Shown here: positions 23,953-32,387 of the stretch, in pieces
Numbering within the stretch: position 1 is the stretch's first letter
Layout: the number at the start of each line of letters is the position of its first letter
Source of the DNA: Variovorax sp. EL159
GTDB lineage: Bacteria > Pseudomonadota > Gammaproteobacteria > Burkholderiales > Burkholderiaceae_C
DNA length: 64,000 nt
Reading direction: 5' to 3'
Assembly: GCF_900100965.1 (NCBI RefSeq)
Contig: NZ_FMUJ01000012.1
Coordinates: 33,724 to 97,723 of the forward strand
The notes under the pieces: generated by a model
Databases searched by the model: none
What the model was told of the DNA's origin: nothing
What the model saw: only the letters and a program-made list of their open reading frames with translations
Made by a program: the position numbers and the translations under genes

Positions 23953-25593
23953 TCAACCGATCACCTTGGTGGCGGTGATGTCGAGCTTGGGCGGGTTCTC
24001 GAAGGTATGGAACGGTGCGGGCGAAGGCACTTCCCATTCGAGGCCTTCGGCGCCTTCCCATGGCTTTTGTGGAGCCTTCTCGCCCTTGCCGCGCATGGTC
24101 GGCAGCACGACGAACAGGAAGAAGTAGACCTGCGCGAAACCGAAGAAGAAGGCACCGACCGACGCCACGGCGTTGAAGTCGGCAAACTGCATCGGGTAGT
24201 CGGCATAGCGTCGCGGCATGCCGGCCAGGCCCAGGAAGTGCATCGGGAAGAAGGTGACGTTGAACGAGATCAGCGACCACCAGAAGTGCACCTTGCCGCG
24301 CGTTTCGTTGTACATCACGCCGGTCCACTTGGGCACCCAGTAGTAGAAGCCCGAGAACATGGCGAACAGCGAGCCGGCCACCAGCACGTAGTGGAAGTGG
24401 GCCACCACGTAATACGTGTCCTGCAGCTGCGTGTCGATGGGAGCGACCGCGAGGATCAGGCCGGTGAAACCGCCCATCGTGAACACGAAGATGAAGCCGA
24501 CCGCGAACAGCATGGGCGTCTCGAAGGTCATCGAGCCCTGCCACATGGTCGCGATCCAGTTGAAGATCTTCACGGCCGTGGGCACCGCGATCAGCATGGT
24601 CGCGTACATGAAGAACAGCTGGCCGGTGAGCGGCATGCCGGTCGTGAACATGTGGTGAGCCCACACGATGAACGACAGGATGGCAATCGACGAGGTGGCG
24701 TACACCATCGAGGCATAGCCGAAGAGCTTCTTGCGGGCGAAGGCCGGCACCACCTGGCTGATGATGCCGAAGGCCGGCAAGATCATGATGTACACCTCGG
24801 GGTGGCCGAAGAACCAGAAGATGTGCTGGTACATCACCGGGTCGCCGCCGCCGGCGGGGTTGAAGAAGCTGGTGCCGAAATGGCGGTCGGTCAGCGTCAT
24901 CGTGATGGCGCCTGCGAGCACGGGCATCACGGCGATCAGCAGGTAGGCGGTGATGAGCCAGGTCCAGCAGAACATCGGCATCTTCATCAGCGTCATGCCG
25001 GGGGCGCGCATGTTGAGGATGGTCACGATGATGTTGATCGAGCCCATGATCGACGAAGCGCCCATGATGTGCATCGCGAAGATGCCGGCGTCCATCGAGG
25101 GGCCCATCTGCAGCGTGAGCGGCGCGTAGAGCGTCCAGCCCGCGGCGGGTGCGCCACCGGGCATGAAGAACGAACCGACCAGCATCAGCGCCGCGGGAAT
25201 CAGCAGCCAGAAGCTGAAGTTGTTCATGCGCGCGAAGGCCATGTCGGAGGCACCCACCTGCAACGGGATCATCCAGTTCGCGAAGCCCACGAAGGCCGGC
25301 ATGATGGCGCCGAACACCATGATCAGGCCGTGCATGGTGGTGAACTGGTTGAACAGCTCGGGGTTCACCAATTGCAGGCCGGGCTGGAACAGCTCGGCGC
25401 GGATCAGCAGGGCCAGGATGCCGCCCACCATCAGCATCGTGAAGCTGAACAGCAGGTAGAGCGTGCCGATGTCCTTGTGGTTGGTCGCGAACACCCAGCG
25501 GCGCCAGCCGGTGGGCGCGTGGTGATCGTGATGCTCGTCGTGTGCGTGGTCGCCGGGGACTGCGTGACCGTGGGGGTCGAGGACTGCACTCAT
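23953..25593 (-). CDS. ctaD: Cytochrome c oxidase subunit I
   Basis: The 546-residue catalytic subunit has 12 membrane helices binding haem a, haem a3 and CuB. Visible marks are WVFATNHKDIGTLYLLF, the low-spin haem ligand region TMHGLIMVFG, WFFGHPEVYIMILPAFG with the His-Tyr crosslink pair, and VWAHHMFTTGM with the CuB histidines. The N-terminus is His/Asp-rich (about residues 8-26), possibly a metal-binding tail. The start at 25593 follows GGAA a few bases upstream. Confidence 0.98.
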   Translation of the reverse strand: MSAVLDPHGHAVPGDHAHDEHHDHHAPTGWRRWVFATNHKDIGTLYLLFSFTMLMVGGILALLIRAELFQPGLQLVNPELFNQFTTMHGLIMVFGAIMPAFVGFANWMIPLQVGASDMAFARMNNFSFWLLIPAALMLVGSFFMPGGAPAAGWTLYAPLTLQMGPSMDAGIFAMHIMGASSIMGSINIIVTILNMRAPGMTLMKMPMFCWTWLITAYLLIAVMPVLAGAITMTLTDRHFGTSFFNPAGGGDPVMYQHIFWFFGHPEVYIMILPAFGIISQVVPAFARKKLFGYASMVYATSSIAILSFIVWAHHMFTTGMPLTGQLFFMYATMLIAVPTAVKIFNWIATMWQGSMTFETPMLFAVGFIFVFTMGGFTGLILAVAPIDTQLQDTYYVVAHFHYVLVAGSLFAMFSGFYYWVPKWTGVMYNETRGKVHFWWSLISFNVTFFPMHFLGLAGMPRRYADYPMQFADFNAVASVGAFFFGFAQVYFFLFVVLPTMRGKGEKAPQKPWEGAEGLEWEVPSPAPFHTFENPPKLDITATKVIG

Positions 25594-25636
25594 TTCGTTG
25601 TTCCTTGCAATTTCTTCTTCGCGGGGCGCTGCCGGG

Positions 25637-26824
25637 TCACTTGCCACGCAGGGCCAGCACTTCGGCCGGCTGCACCAGCTGGCCCGTCTTGTTCGACCAG
25701 CTGTTCTTGGTGTAGGTGGCCACTGCCGCGAGGTCGGTGTCGCTCAGTTGTTTCCAGGAAGGCATCGCGCCGTTGTTCTGGCCGTTGAGCAGCACATGCA
25801 GCTGCACCGAGTGATCGGCGTCGAGCACCTTCGGATCGCCGTCGAGTGCCTTGATCGGGCCCGCGCCCTTGCCGTTGGCCTGGTGGCAGGCGGCGCAGTT
25901 GGCGGCGTAGACCTTCTCGCCGCGAACCAGCATGTCGGGCAGCGTCCAGACCTTGGTCGGGTCGTCGAGCTTGGCGGCGGCGATCTTGCGCTGGTCGGCC
26001 ACCCAGGCGGTGTAGTCGGCGGCCGAGACCACCTTCACCTGGATCGGCATGAAGGCGTGTTCCTTGCCGCACAGCTCCTGGCACTGGCCGTAGTAGGTGC
26101 CGATGGTCTCGGCACGGAACCAGGTGTCGCGCACGAAGCCGGGAATCGCGTCTTGCTTGAGGCCCAGCTGCGGCACGGCGAACGCGTGGATCACGTCGTT
26201 GGCGGTGGTGATGATGCGGATCTTCTTGTTGACCGGCACGACCAGCGGGTAGTCGACCTTGAGCAGGTAGTCGTCGGGCATCGCGCCCTTGGCGCCGGCA
26301 TCGGACATGGCGCGCTGCGAGCTGTCGAGCGTGGAGATGAAGGCCAGGCCCTCGCCTTCGCCGTTCAGGTAGTCGTAGCCCCACTTCCACTGGTAGCCCG
26401 TGGTCTTGATCGTGAGGTCGGCGTTGGTGGTGTCCTTCTGGGCCACCAGCACCTTGGTGGCGGGCAGCGCCATGACGATCACGATGAGGAAGGGCACGAT
26501 GGTCCAGATGACCTCGACCACCACCGACTCATGGAAGTTGGCCGCCTTGTGGCCGACCGACTTGCGGTGCTTCCAGATCGAATAGAACATGACCGCGAAC
26601 ACGGCGACGAAGATGACCGTGCACAGAATCATCATGATCGTGTGGAGCAGATGCTGCTCCTGCGCGATCTTGGTCACACCGACCGGAAGATTCAACTGGC
26701 GCACCGAAGGGCCGCCGGGCAGATCGTTGACTGCGTGCGCCGCGCTGCTGAAAGCCGCGCCGGCCGCCAGCAACAGATTCGCCGGCCTGTACTTATTGCG
26801 CCAAATGCTCTTCATCGTGTTCAC
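25637..26824 (-). CDS. ctaC: Cytochrome c oxidase subunit II with fused cytochrome c domain
   Basis: The 395-residue protein has a signal peptide, two membrane helices (about 60-82 and 102-122) and a cupredoxin domain with the CuA ligands His213, Cys248, Cys252, His256 and Met259. A C-terminal class I cytochrome c domain carries CAACH (Cys310-His314), so this is a caa3-type subunit II able to pass electrons from an attached haem c. GTG at 26824 or ATG at 26815 may be the start. The next gene on the strand is ctaD. Confidence 0.96.
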   Translation of the reverse strand: MNTMKSIWRNKYRPANLLLAAGAAFSSAAHAVNDLPGGPSVRQLNLPVGVTKIAQEQHLLHTIMMILCTVIFVAVFAVMFYSIWKHRKSVGHKAANFHESVVVEVIWTIVPFLIVIVMALPATKVLVAQKDTTNADLTIKTTGYQWKWGYDYLNGEGEGLAFISTLDSSQRAMSDAGAKGAMPDDYLLKVDYPLVVPVNKKIRIITTANDVIHAFAVPQLGLKQDAIPGFVRDTWFRAETIGTYYGQCQELCGKEHAFMPIQVKVVSAADYTAWVADQRKIAAAKLDDPTKVWTLPDMLVRGEKVYAANCAACHQANGKGAGPIKALDGDPKVLDADHSVQLHVLLNGQNNGAMPSWKQLSDTDLAAVATYTKNSWSNKTGQLVQPAEVLALRGK

Positions 26825-26876
26825 GTTTCTTCAATTTTTTCGACAAACCCAACCGTGCAGCACTGCGCGAGCCCCC

Positions 26877-27353
26877 TCAGGCGCCACGCAACGCCATGCG
26901 AATCTCGCGGGCCAACGCGGCACGCAACTCCGGGCGTACATAGCGCCCCACCCTGACTGATCGACCCTGTCCCGAGACCTCGATCAGCGAGCGATCGCCG
27001 GTCTGCGGTTCGATCCGCACCTGGTGCGGAAGAAATTCCGTGCGTTCGTAGTGCCCTCCGTTCTCGAGCTCCACGACGAGTCGTCCACCCTGCAACGCGA
27101 TCTTTTCGCCGTCGGTCGCGTGCCGTGCGTAGACCATGAACGCAAACCCGACCGCGGCCAGTTCGAGCCAGGCAAATGGCAGCACCAGCGGCGCACCGTG
27201 CAGCCAGAACAGGGTGCCGATGCCGAGCGATACCACGCACAGCGAGGCGTAGAGCCAGCCCAGCTGGCTCGGCGTCACCGAGCAGTTCCGCTTCAGGAAC
27301 CAGTGGATGCTCTGGCCTGAAACGGTGGCAAATCGAAACACGGAATTCGACAC
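26877..27353 (-). CDS. DUF2244 membrane protein at the head of the oxidase operon
   Basis: The 158-residue protein has two membrane helices (about residues 30-75) after RNCSVTPSQLGWLYASL, followed by a soluble C-terminal domain (GGRLVVELENGGHYERTEFL, VRIEPQTGD). This is the DUF2244 pattern. Homologues stand next to ctaC in betaproteobacteria; function unknown. GTG at 27353 is chosen because family members begin shortly before the F-x-F-A segment. It ends 52 bases before ctaC. Confidence 0.75.
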   Translation of the reverse strand: MSNSVFRFATVSGQSIHWFLKRNCSVTPSQLGWLYASLCVVSLGIGTLFWLHGAPLVLPFAWLELAAVGFAFMVYARHATDGEKIALQGGRLVVELENGGHYERTEFLPHQVRIEPQTGDRSLIEVSGQGRSVRVGRYVRPELRAALAREIRMALRGA

Positions 27354-27396
27354 GGGCGAGTTCAGCAAATCGGTGCGTCGATGGCTGCCAAAACCT

Positions 27397-27457
27397 CTCG
27401 TACAACCCTCGTACAAACAGGATCCGACACCCCTCGATCGCGGGACAATACCCGCGA
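27397..27457. promoter_or_regulatory. Repeat-rich leader upstream of the oxidase operon
   Basis: Two direct copies of CTCGTACAA (27397-27405 and 27408-27416) are spaced 11 bases apart, close to one helical turn. Next to them is a perfect 7-base-pair hairpin TCGCGGG/CCCGCGA (27438-27444 and 27451-27457). The block lies 44-104 bases upstream of the DUF2244 start on its coding strand. It is probably part of the operon promoter or leader, but no promoter hexamers were assigned. Confidence 0.35.
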
Positions 27458-27590
27458 GTTTCACGCAACGGCGGATTGTAGCGGGTAGATACCTGCGCCC
27501 GAGTGCCCTGTGGGACGCCTACGGGTCACTACTAGTAGGCAAGAAACAGCCTGTGCGTCAGGCGTTTTTGCCGCACAAATCAACAGACGA

Positions 27591-28505
27591 TCACGCGCCC
27601 GGACGGCCTCGTTGCAGCATCGATCGCATCTCACGCAACGACACCGCGCTTTCGGCCGACAACGACACGCGCGGCGTCGGCTTGAAGGCATGGCCATAGA
27701 TGACCTCGAAGGTCAGCGCGATGTGGCCGTCGTTGCCCTCGGCGGGCGCCAGTTCAGGCAGCGCCTTCTTCAGCGACTGGTGCCAGGCCTTGCCGCGCAC
27801 CGCACCGAAACGCGCCGGATGCAGGTTGCGCCCCAGCGTGCGCAGCTCGGCCAGTGCCGCCTCGGGCGTGGCCCAGGTCAGCACGATGCGCTCCATGTCC
27901 ATCACCGGCTCGGCAAAGCCGGCGTGCACCAGCATGTCGCCCCAGTCGTGCATGTCGGTGTATTCGTGGCCGGCGGCGGGCCAGCCCAGCCGGGCATGCA
28001 GCGCGCGCAGCTCGCGGACCGTGTCGGGCCCGAGGCAGGAAAACATCAGGAAGCCGTCGGTTGCGACCAGCCGGTGCCACTGCGAGATCAGCGCCTCGGG
28101 GTCGGCCGCCATGTGCAGCGACATGTTGGCCCAGAGCAGATCGACGCCGTCTTCCGGCGGCGCATCGAAGCGCGCCTTGCCGCCTTGCCAGCGGCGCGCG
28201 CTCCACCAGGGCGCGGCCAGCGCCTCGCTGGTCGCGGTGGCCAACGCCGGCTCGGGCTCGATCACGAAAGAGGCGGCATCGCGATAACGCTTGGCGACCA
28301 GTTCATGCGCCTCGAGCCCGCCGCGCAACGGCGCCCAGTCGGCCCAGGTGCGGGGCTGGGCCTTGATCCATTGCAGCCGGTCTTCCATCCGGCGGCCGAT
28401 TTCCTCGTGCAGCCAGGGCGAGCCCTCGGCGGGCGGCAGCCGACGCCAGCGCGCAGCCGCCGTGGGGTCGATGGTCGGCGGTCTTCTTGCGGGGTCGGTG
28501 GCCAT
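27591..28505 (-). CDS. BioC-like methyltransferase with degenerate SAM-binding motif
   Basis: The 304-residue protein matches the BioC branch in its second half: LLWANMSLHMAADPEALISQ, FLMFSCLGPDTVRELR and YTDMHDWGDMLVHAGF. BioC methylates malonyl-ACP to open biotin synthesis. The glycine-rich motif I (DxGxGxG) expected at residues ~55-65 is absent; that region reads TWADWAPLRGGLEAHELVAK. The protein may be a divergent or inactive methyltransferase. It is divergent from comF, and ComF-like genes also neighbour biotin genes in E. coli. Confidence 0.7.
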   Translation of the reverse strand: MATDPARRPPTIDPTAAARWRRLPPAEGSPWLHEEIGRRMEDRLQWIKAQPRTWADWAPLRGGLEAHELVAKRYRDAASFVIEPEPALATATSEALAAPWWSARRWQGGKARFDAPPEDGVDLLWANMSLHMAADPEALISQWHRLVATDGFLMFSCLGPDTVRELRALHARLGWPAAGHEYTDMHDWGDMLVHAGFAEPVMDMERIVLTWATPEAALAELRTLGRNLHPARFGAVRGKAWHQSLKKALPELAPAEGNDGHIALTFEVIYGHAFKPTPRVSLSAESAVSLREMRSMLQRGRPGA

Positions 28506-28528
28506 GGGGCCGTGAGTATATTGAGCCC

Positions 28529-29245
28529 ATGCTCAGCCATCGAACCCTGAGGCCTTTCACCTCGCTGCTCGCCCGGCTGCCCAGCCAGTGCGAGGTCTGC
28601 CACGCCTGGCCCTCGCAGCCCGTCTGCGATGCCTGCGTGGCGCGCTTCGCCCCGCCGGTGGCGCGTTGCGGCGCCTGCGCCCTGCCGGTGCCCGAGGGCG
28701 TGGCCCGATGCGGCGAATGTCTGCGTCACCCGCCGCCGCTGGACGCCTGCCTGGCCGCCTGCACCTACGCGTGGCCCTGGCCCGACTGCATCGCCCGCTT
28801 CAAGTTCAACGGCGACGCGGGCTGGGCCGGTCCGCTCGCCACGCTGCTGCGCAGCGCGCCCTGGGTGGAGCCCGCGCTGGAGCAATGCGACATCGTCCTG
28901 CCGATGCCGCTGGCACCCGGCCGGCTGCGCGAGCGCGGCTTCAACCAGGCCCACGAGCTGGCGCGGCGCCTGTCGCCCGCCAAGACCGATGCGACCCTGC
29001 TGCTGCGCACGCGCGAGACGCTGGCCCAGAGCGGCCTGGCGCGCGCCGAGCGCCTGCGCAACCTGCGCGGCGCCTTTGCCGTGGAGCCCCTGCGCGCGGA
29101 CAAGGTACGCGGCCGGCGCATCGTGCTGGTCGACGACGTGATGACCAGCGGCGCATCGCTCTTCTCGGCCGCCGAAGCCCTGCGGCTGGCCGGTGCGGCC
29201 CACATCACGGCCATCGCGCTGGCCCGCACCGACCCGCCGCACTGA
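28529..29245 (+). CDS. comF: ComF-family phosphoribosyltransferase-like protein
   Basis: The 238-residue protein has an N-terminal zinc-ribbon with four Cys pairs (CEVC, CDAC, CGAC, CGEC within residues ~15-75) and a C-terminal PRTase domain with the PRPP loop RIVLVDDVMTSGAS. LPMPLAPGRLRERGFNQAHELA is the ComF signature. ComF helps move single-stranded DNA during natural transformation; in non-competent bacteria the homologue (GntX) has other or unknown roles. The start at 28529 is closest to the conserved part and 23 bases from the divergent gene. Confidence 0.88.
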   Translation: MLSHRTLRPFTSLLARLPSQCEVCHAWPSQPVCDACVARFAPPVARCGACALPVPEGVARCGECLRHPPPLDACLAACTYAWPWPDCIARFKFNGDAGWAGPLATLLRSAPWVEPALEQCDIVLPMPLAPGRLRERGFNQAHELARRLSPAKTDATLLLRTRETLAQSGLARAERLRNLRGAFAVEPLRADKVRGRRIVLVDDVMTSGASLFSAAEALRLAGAAHITAIALARTDPPH

Positions 29246-29286
29246 CAAGCCGTGGATCACGGCCTCGGCCCACCGACAATCGGCGC

Positions 29287-29748
29287 ATGTTCCATATCGT
29301 CCTGGTCCACCCCGAAATTCCGCCGAACACCGGCAACGTGATCCGGCTGGCCGCCAACACCGGTTGCACCCTGCACCTGGTCGAACCACTCGGCTTTTCG
29401 ATGGACGACCGCCTGCTGCGCCGCGCCGGGCTCGACTATCACGAATACGCCGAGGTCAAGCGCCACGCAGACTGGCAGGCACTGTGCGACACCGAAGCAC
29501 CGCCCGCCGACCGCATGTTCGCCCTCACCACGCGGGGCACGCGCGCCGTGCACGATGTGCGCTTCCAGCCCGGCGACTGGTTGGTCTTCGGCTCGGAGAC
29601 CAGCGGCCTGCCTCCGGCGGTACGCGATGGTTTCGCCGAACCGCAGCGCCTGCGGCTGCCGATGCGCGAGGGCCAGCGCAGCCTGAATCTCTCGAACGCC
29701 GTGGCGGTGACGGTGTTCGAAGCCTGGCGCCAGAACGGCTTCGGCTGA
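29287..29748 (+). CDS. trmL: tRNA (cytidine(34)-2'-O)-methyltransferase
   Basis: The 153-residue SPOUT methyltransferase modifies the wobble base of tRNA-Leu. Motifs: VLVHPEIPPNTGNVIRLAAN at the N-terminus, FGSETSGLPP, and RSLNLSNAVAVTVFEAWRQ at the C-terminal knot. Length is typical for TrmL. It follows comF by 41 bases on the same strand and is probably co-transcribed. Confidence 0.95.
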   Translation: MFHIVLVHPEIPPNTGNVIRLAANTGCTLHLVEPLGFSMDDRLLRRAGLDYHEYAEVKRHADWQALCDTEAPPADRMFALTTRGTRAVHDVRFQPGDWLVFGSETSGLPPAVRDGFAEPQRLRLPMREGQRSLNLSNAVAVTVFEAWRQNGFG

Positions 29749-29898
29749 CACAAAGAAACAAAGAAGCCGCCCCTTGCGGCGACCGGGGCACATCCGATCG
29801 ACAAGGCACGCCGTATGGAAGACATGCAGGCACACGATGCGATCAGCGCATCGGGTCCGGCATCCGGCCTCTCAACGCTTCAGCCCAAGGAGTTCCAC

Positions 29899-30192
29899 AT
29901 GAACGCCAAGTCGATTGCCCTCGCAACCTTCACCACCCTCGCCCTCAGCACGGGCGCCCAGGCCTTCCAGGGTGAACAGAATCCGCTGCCGCCCGCGCCC
30001 TTCCAGTCGACGCTCTCGCGTGCCCAAGTGGAGGCCGATGCGCGCCAACCGCTGCAGATCAGCAATGGCGGCACCGGCGTGGCCCGCGCGACCGCAGGTA
30101 ATGTCGATCGCGCCGCCGTGCGCACCGGGGCGCTCGGCATCACGCGTGCCGGCGCAGCCACCTACGGCGACGTGACCGATCGCCGGATGTAG
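29899..30192 (+). CDS. Small secreted protein of the DUF4148-like type
   Basis: The 97-residue protein has a signal peptide (MNAKSIALATFTTLALSTGA, cleavage after QA) and a short mature part with TLSRAQVEADARQPLQIS, the (L)SRAxVxAD pattern of DUF4148 proteins of Burkholderiales. The remainder (GGTGVARATAGNV, GALGITRAGAATYGDV) is Gly/Ala-rich. AAGGAG lies seven bases before the ATG. Function is unknown; expression is predicted to be strong from the ribosome-binding site. Confidence 0.75.
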   Translation: MNAKSIALATFTTLALSTGAQAFQGEQNPLPPAPFQSTLSRAQVEADARQPLQISNGGTGVARATAGNVDRAAVRTGALGITRAGAATYGDVTDRRM

Positions 30193-30219
30193 GAACGTTC
30201 GGAGAAAGCGCTCGCCGCC

Positions 30220-30681
30220 TCAGGGGTAGCGCCGCGCCACCGACTCGGCCACGCAGGCCGGCTTGGTGGCACCTTCGAGCTCGATGGTGGTTTCCCAGGT
30301 CATCTGGAAGCCATCGTCGGCAATCGGTTCAGAACTCAGCAGCTTCATGCGCGCCCGCAGCCGCTTGCCCACCGGCACCGGCGACATGAAGCGCACCCGG
30401 TTCATGCCGTAGTTCACGCCCATGCGCGACTCGACCACCTCGATGGCGGCCTCGAAGAAGCGCGGCAGCAGCGACAGCGTCAGAAAGCCATGGGCGATCG
30501 GTGCGCCGAAGGGGCCGGCCTTGGCCCGCTCGACATCGACATGGATCCACTGGTGGTCGCCCGTCGCCTCGGCGAACTGATTGACCTGCTCCTGCGTGAT
30601 GGTGATCCAGTCGCTCACGGCGACTTCCTGGCCGACGCAGGCGGAGAGATCCTGAAGGGTCTGGAATGTCTTTTTTGTCAT
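30220..30681 (-). CDS. MaoC-like hot-dog dehydratase, (R)-enoyl-CoA hydratase type
   Basis: The 153-residue protein has the hydratase 2 motif with catalytic Asp42 and His47 in ATGDHQWIHVDVERAK, followed by FGAPIAHGFLTLSLLP. It hydrates enoyl-CoA to (R)-3-hydroxyacyl-CoA or serves in related CoA chemistry; the NodN-like subgroup has this length. ATG at 30681 is chosen; another in-frame ATG lies three codons upstream. Convergent with the DUF4148-like gene. Confidence 0.88.
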   Translation of the reverse strand: MTKKTFQTLQDLSACVGQEVAVSDWITITQEQVNQFAEATGDHQWIHVDVERAKAGPFGAPIAHGFLTLSLLPRFFEAAIEVVESRMGVNYGMNRVRFMSPVPVGKRLRARMKLLSSEPIADDGFQMTWETTIELEGATKPACVAESVARRYP

Positions 30682-30734
30682 GCGGGGCATTCTGGTGCCA
30701 AGGGTGTCCGGCCGGCTGTCGGACTTGCGACAAC

Positions 30735-30853
30735 CGGGGTCAGGGAAAACAGCAAGCTTGCGGGCGCCGCCGGGCCGCCCCAAGACGACCGCGCCTCCCC
30801 CACGGAGGGTGGCGAATTACACGCAGCGAAGCGGAGTGAAAAGCCGGGGGGCC
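30735..30853. repeat. Possible dispersed intergenic repeat
   Basis: This non-coding stretch is very C/G-rich and contains AGCTTGCGGG-type and CCTCCCCCACGGAGG-type segments, the latter forming a small hairpin, and a tail AAGCGGAGTGAAAAGCCGGG. From memory, related intergenic blocks recur in Comamonadaceae genomes next to gene ends. Only one copy is in the window, so the repeat nature is not shown here. Confidence 0.35.
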
Positions 30854-31474
30854 TCAGTTCTCGAGCCAGTCGCAGATCGGCTGCCACTGCTCCAGGTCGC
30901 GCTGGACGCGGCCCGGCGCGATGTCGAACAGCGTGAGCCCGCGCGCCGCCAGCTGCACGTAGTTCTGGGTGTCGCGCAGCTCGCCCAGCACCGGCACGCC
31001 GAGTCCGGCGATGAATTCGTTCAGCCGGTCGGCCGCCAGGGTGCGCGCATTCACGCGCATGCCCACGAGGCCGATCTTCGTTTTCTCGGCCTTGCGCTGC
31101 TCCAGCAGGCGGTCGAGAAAATCGCGGGTGGCATAGATGTCGAAGATGCTCGGCTGCAGCGGCACGATCACCCGGTCGGCCAGCGCCAGCACTTCCTTGA
31201 AGCGCCAGCCATGCAGGCCGGCCGGCGTGTCGAGCACTGCGTGGGTGGTACCGCGCGGCGGTCGCACCACGGTGCTTTCGCCCGTCGCCTCCCAGGTGGA
31301 AATGGGCCGCGCCATCGGCGGGCGCAGGCCCAGCCAGAGCCGCGAAGACTGCTGGCGATCCACGTCGCCCAGCATCACGGCATGGCCGCGGCTTGCAAAG
31401 TAACCCGCGATGTTCGTCGCGATCGTCGACTTGCCAACGCCACCCTTGGGGTTGGCGACCAGAACCACCGGCAT
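30854..31474 (-). CDS. ParA/MinD-family ATPase
   Basis: The 206-residue protein begins MPVVLVANPKGGVGKSTIAT, with the deviant Walker A KGGVGKST, then MLGDVDRQQSSRLWLG (Walker A') and VIVPLQPSIFDIYATRDFL. It is a short, single-domain ParA without an N-terminal DNA-binding region. No parB partner is next to it, so chromosome or plasmid partition is unlikely; orphan ParA proteins position other cellular cargo. GGAGGAG lies seven bases upstream of the ATG. Confidence 0.85.
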   Translation of the reverse strand: MPVVLVANPKGGVGKSTIATNIAGYFASRGHAVMLGDVDRQQSSRLWLGLRPPMARPISTWEATGESTVVRPPRGTTHAVLDTPAGLHGWRFKEVLALADRVIVPLQPSIFDIYATRDFLDRLLEQRKAEKTKIGLVGMRVNARTLAADRLNEFIAGLGVPVLGELRDTQNYVQLAARGLTLFDIAPGRVQRDLEQWQPICDWLEN

Positions 31475-31635
31475 GGGGATCTCCTCCAGAGCTGGGACTG
31501 CCGGCATGTTAGCCGCCCCGGGTTTTGCGCACTTTTCGCCGCTTTCTCCTCCCGAGTCGGCAACCCCGCAAAGACGGCGGCACGGTGTTGTGCAAAGGGG
31601 CTGCGACCGCCTCCAGACTACGTTATGTTCGCGGC

Positions 31636-32385
31636 ATGACGACAACAATATCCATGGGAAACCCCGCCGGCGACGCCGGCGGCATCTACGTGCTGGCGGC
31701 CCACCCGCACTGGCGCGATTCACGCGTCAACCGGCGAATGCTGGCTGCCGCACGCGGCGTGCCGGGGGTCGATGTCAACGACCTCTATGGCAGCTACCCC
31801 GACTTCGCCATCGACATCGAGGCCGAGCAGGCCCGGCTCGCCCGGGCCAGCCTGGTCGTGCTGCTGCACCCGATCCAGTGGTATTCGATGCCGGCGTTGC
31901 AGAAGCTCTGGCTCGACGACGTGCTCGCCTACGGCTGGGCCTACGGCCCCGGCGGCACCGCCTTGCAGGGCAAGGACTTCTGGCTGGTCGCCACCACCGG
32001 CAGCCCCGAGCCCAGCTATCACCCGCAGAGCTATCACCGCTACTTCTTCGACGCCTTCCTGCCGCCCTACGAACAGACCGCCGCGCTGTGCGGCATGCGC
32101 TTCCTGCCACCGCTGGTCTTCTACGGCGCGCGCAGCGCCAGCGAAGCCGACGTGCAGGCGCATGTCGAGGTGTTCGCGCAGCGGCTCGGCAGCTACCCCG
32201 CGTGGCCCGAACTGGACGAGCTCGAAACCTGCATCGCCTGCCCCGTGCCCGAAGCCGACCGCCCCGCCGACACCGACGACATCGGCAAGGTGGTGGCCGG
32301 CGCCTTCCATTCCGCGATGAGCCAGGGCCTGGCCTCGGTCATCGCCGCCAACGAGGCGAAGAACCCCAAGGAAGGCGCGGCCTGA
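31636..32385 (+). CDS. KefF-like NAD(P)H-dependent flavin oxidoreductase
   Basis: The 249-residue flavodoxin-fold protein has YVLAAHPHWRDSRVNRRML, VDVNDLYGSYPDF and LHPIQWYSMPALQKLWLDDV with TTGSPEPSY, the NAD(P)H quinone oxidoreductase/KefF pattern. KefF activates the KefC potassium efflux channel under electrophile stress. The stop is two bases before the kefC start, which supports the ancillary role. It is longer than E. coli KefF by a ~60-residue C-terminal part with unclear function. Confidence 0.88.
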   Translation: MTTTISMGNPAGDAGGIYVLAAHPHWRDSRVNRRMLAAARGVPGVDVNDLYGSYPDFAIDIEAEQARLARASLVVLLHPIQWYSMPALQKLWLDDVLAYGWAYGPGGTALQGKDFWLVATTGSPEPSYHPQSYHRYFFDAFLPPYEQTAALCGMRFLPPLVFYGARSASEADVQAHVEVFAQRLGSYPAWPELDELETCIACPVPEADRPADTDDIGKVVAGAFHSAMSQGLASVIAANEAKNPKEGAA

Positions 32386-32387
32386 GC

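Noticed and set aside
23815..25788. A 657-codon plus-strand frame opposite ctaD
   Set aside because: Extreme His/Glu/Arg composition and no family match; it mirrors the conserved ctaD gene.
27529..27538. CTACTAGTAG palindrome between the oxidase operon and the BioC-like gene
   Set aside because: Only ten bases with no second copy or promoter nearby; short palindromes of this size are expected by chance.
29775..29789. Small GCCGC/GCGGC hairpin after trmL considered as a terminator
   Set aside because: The stem is only five base pairs and no T-run follows.
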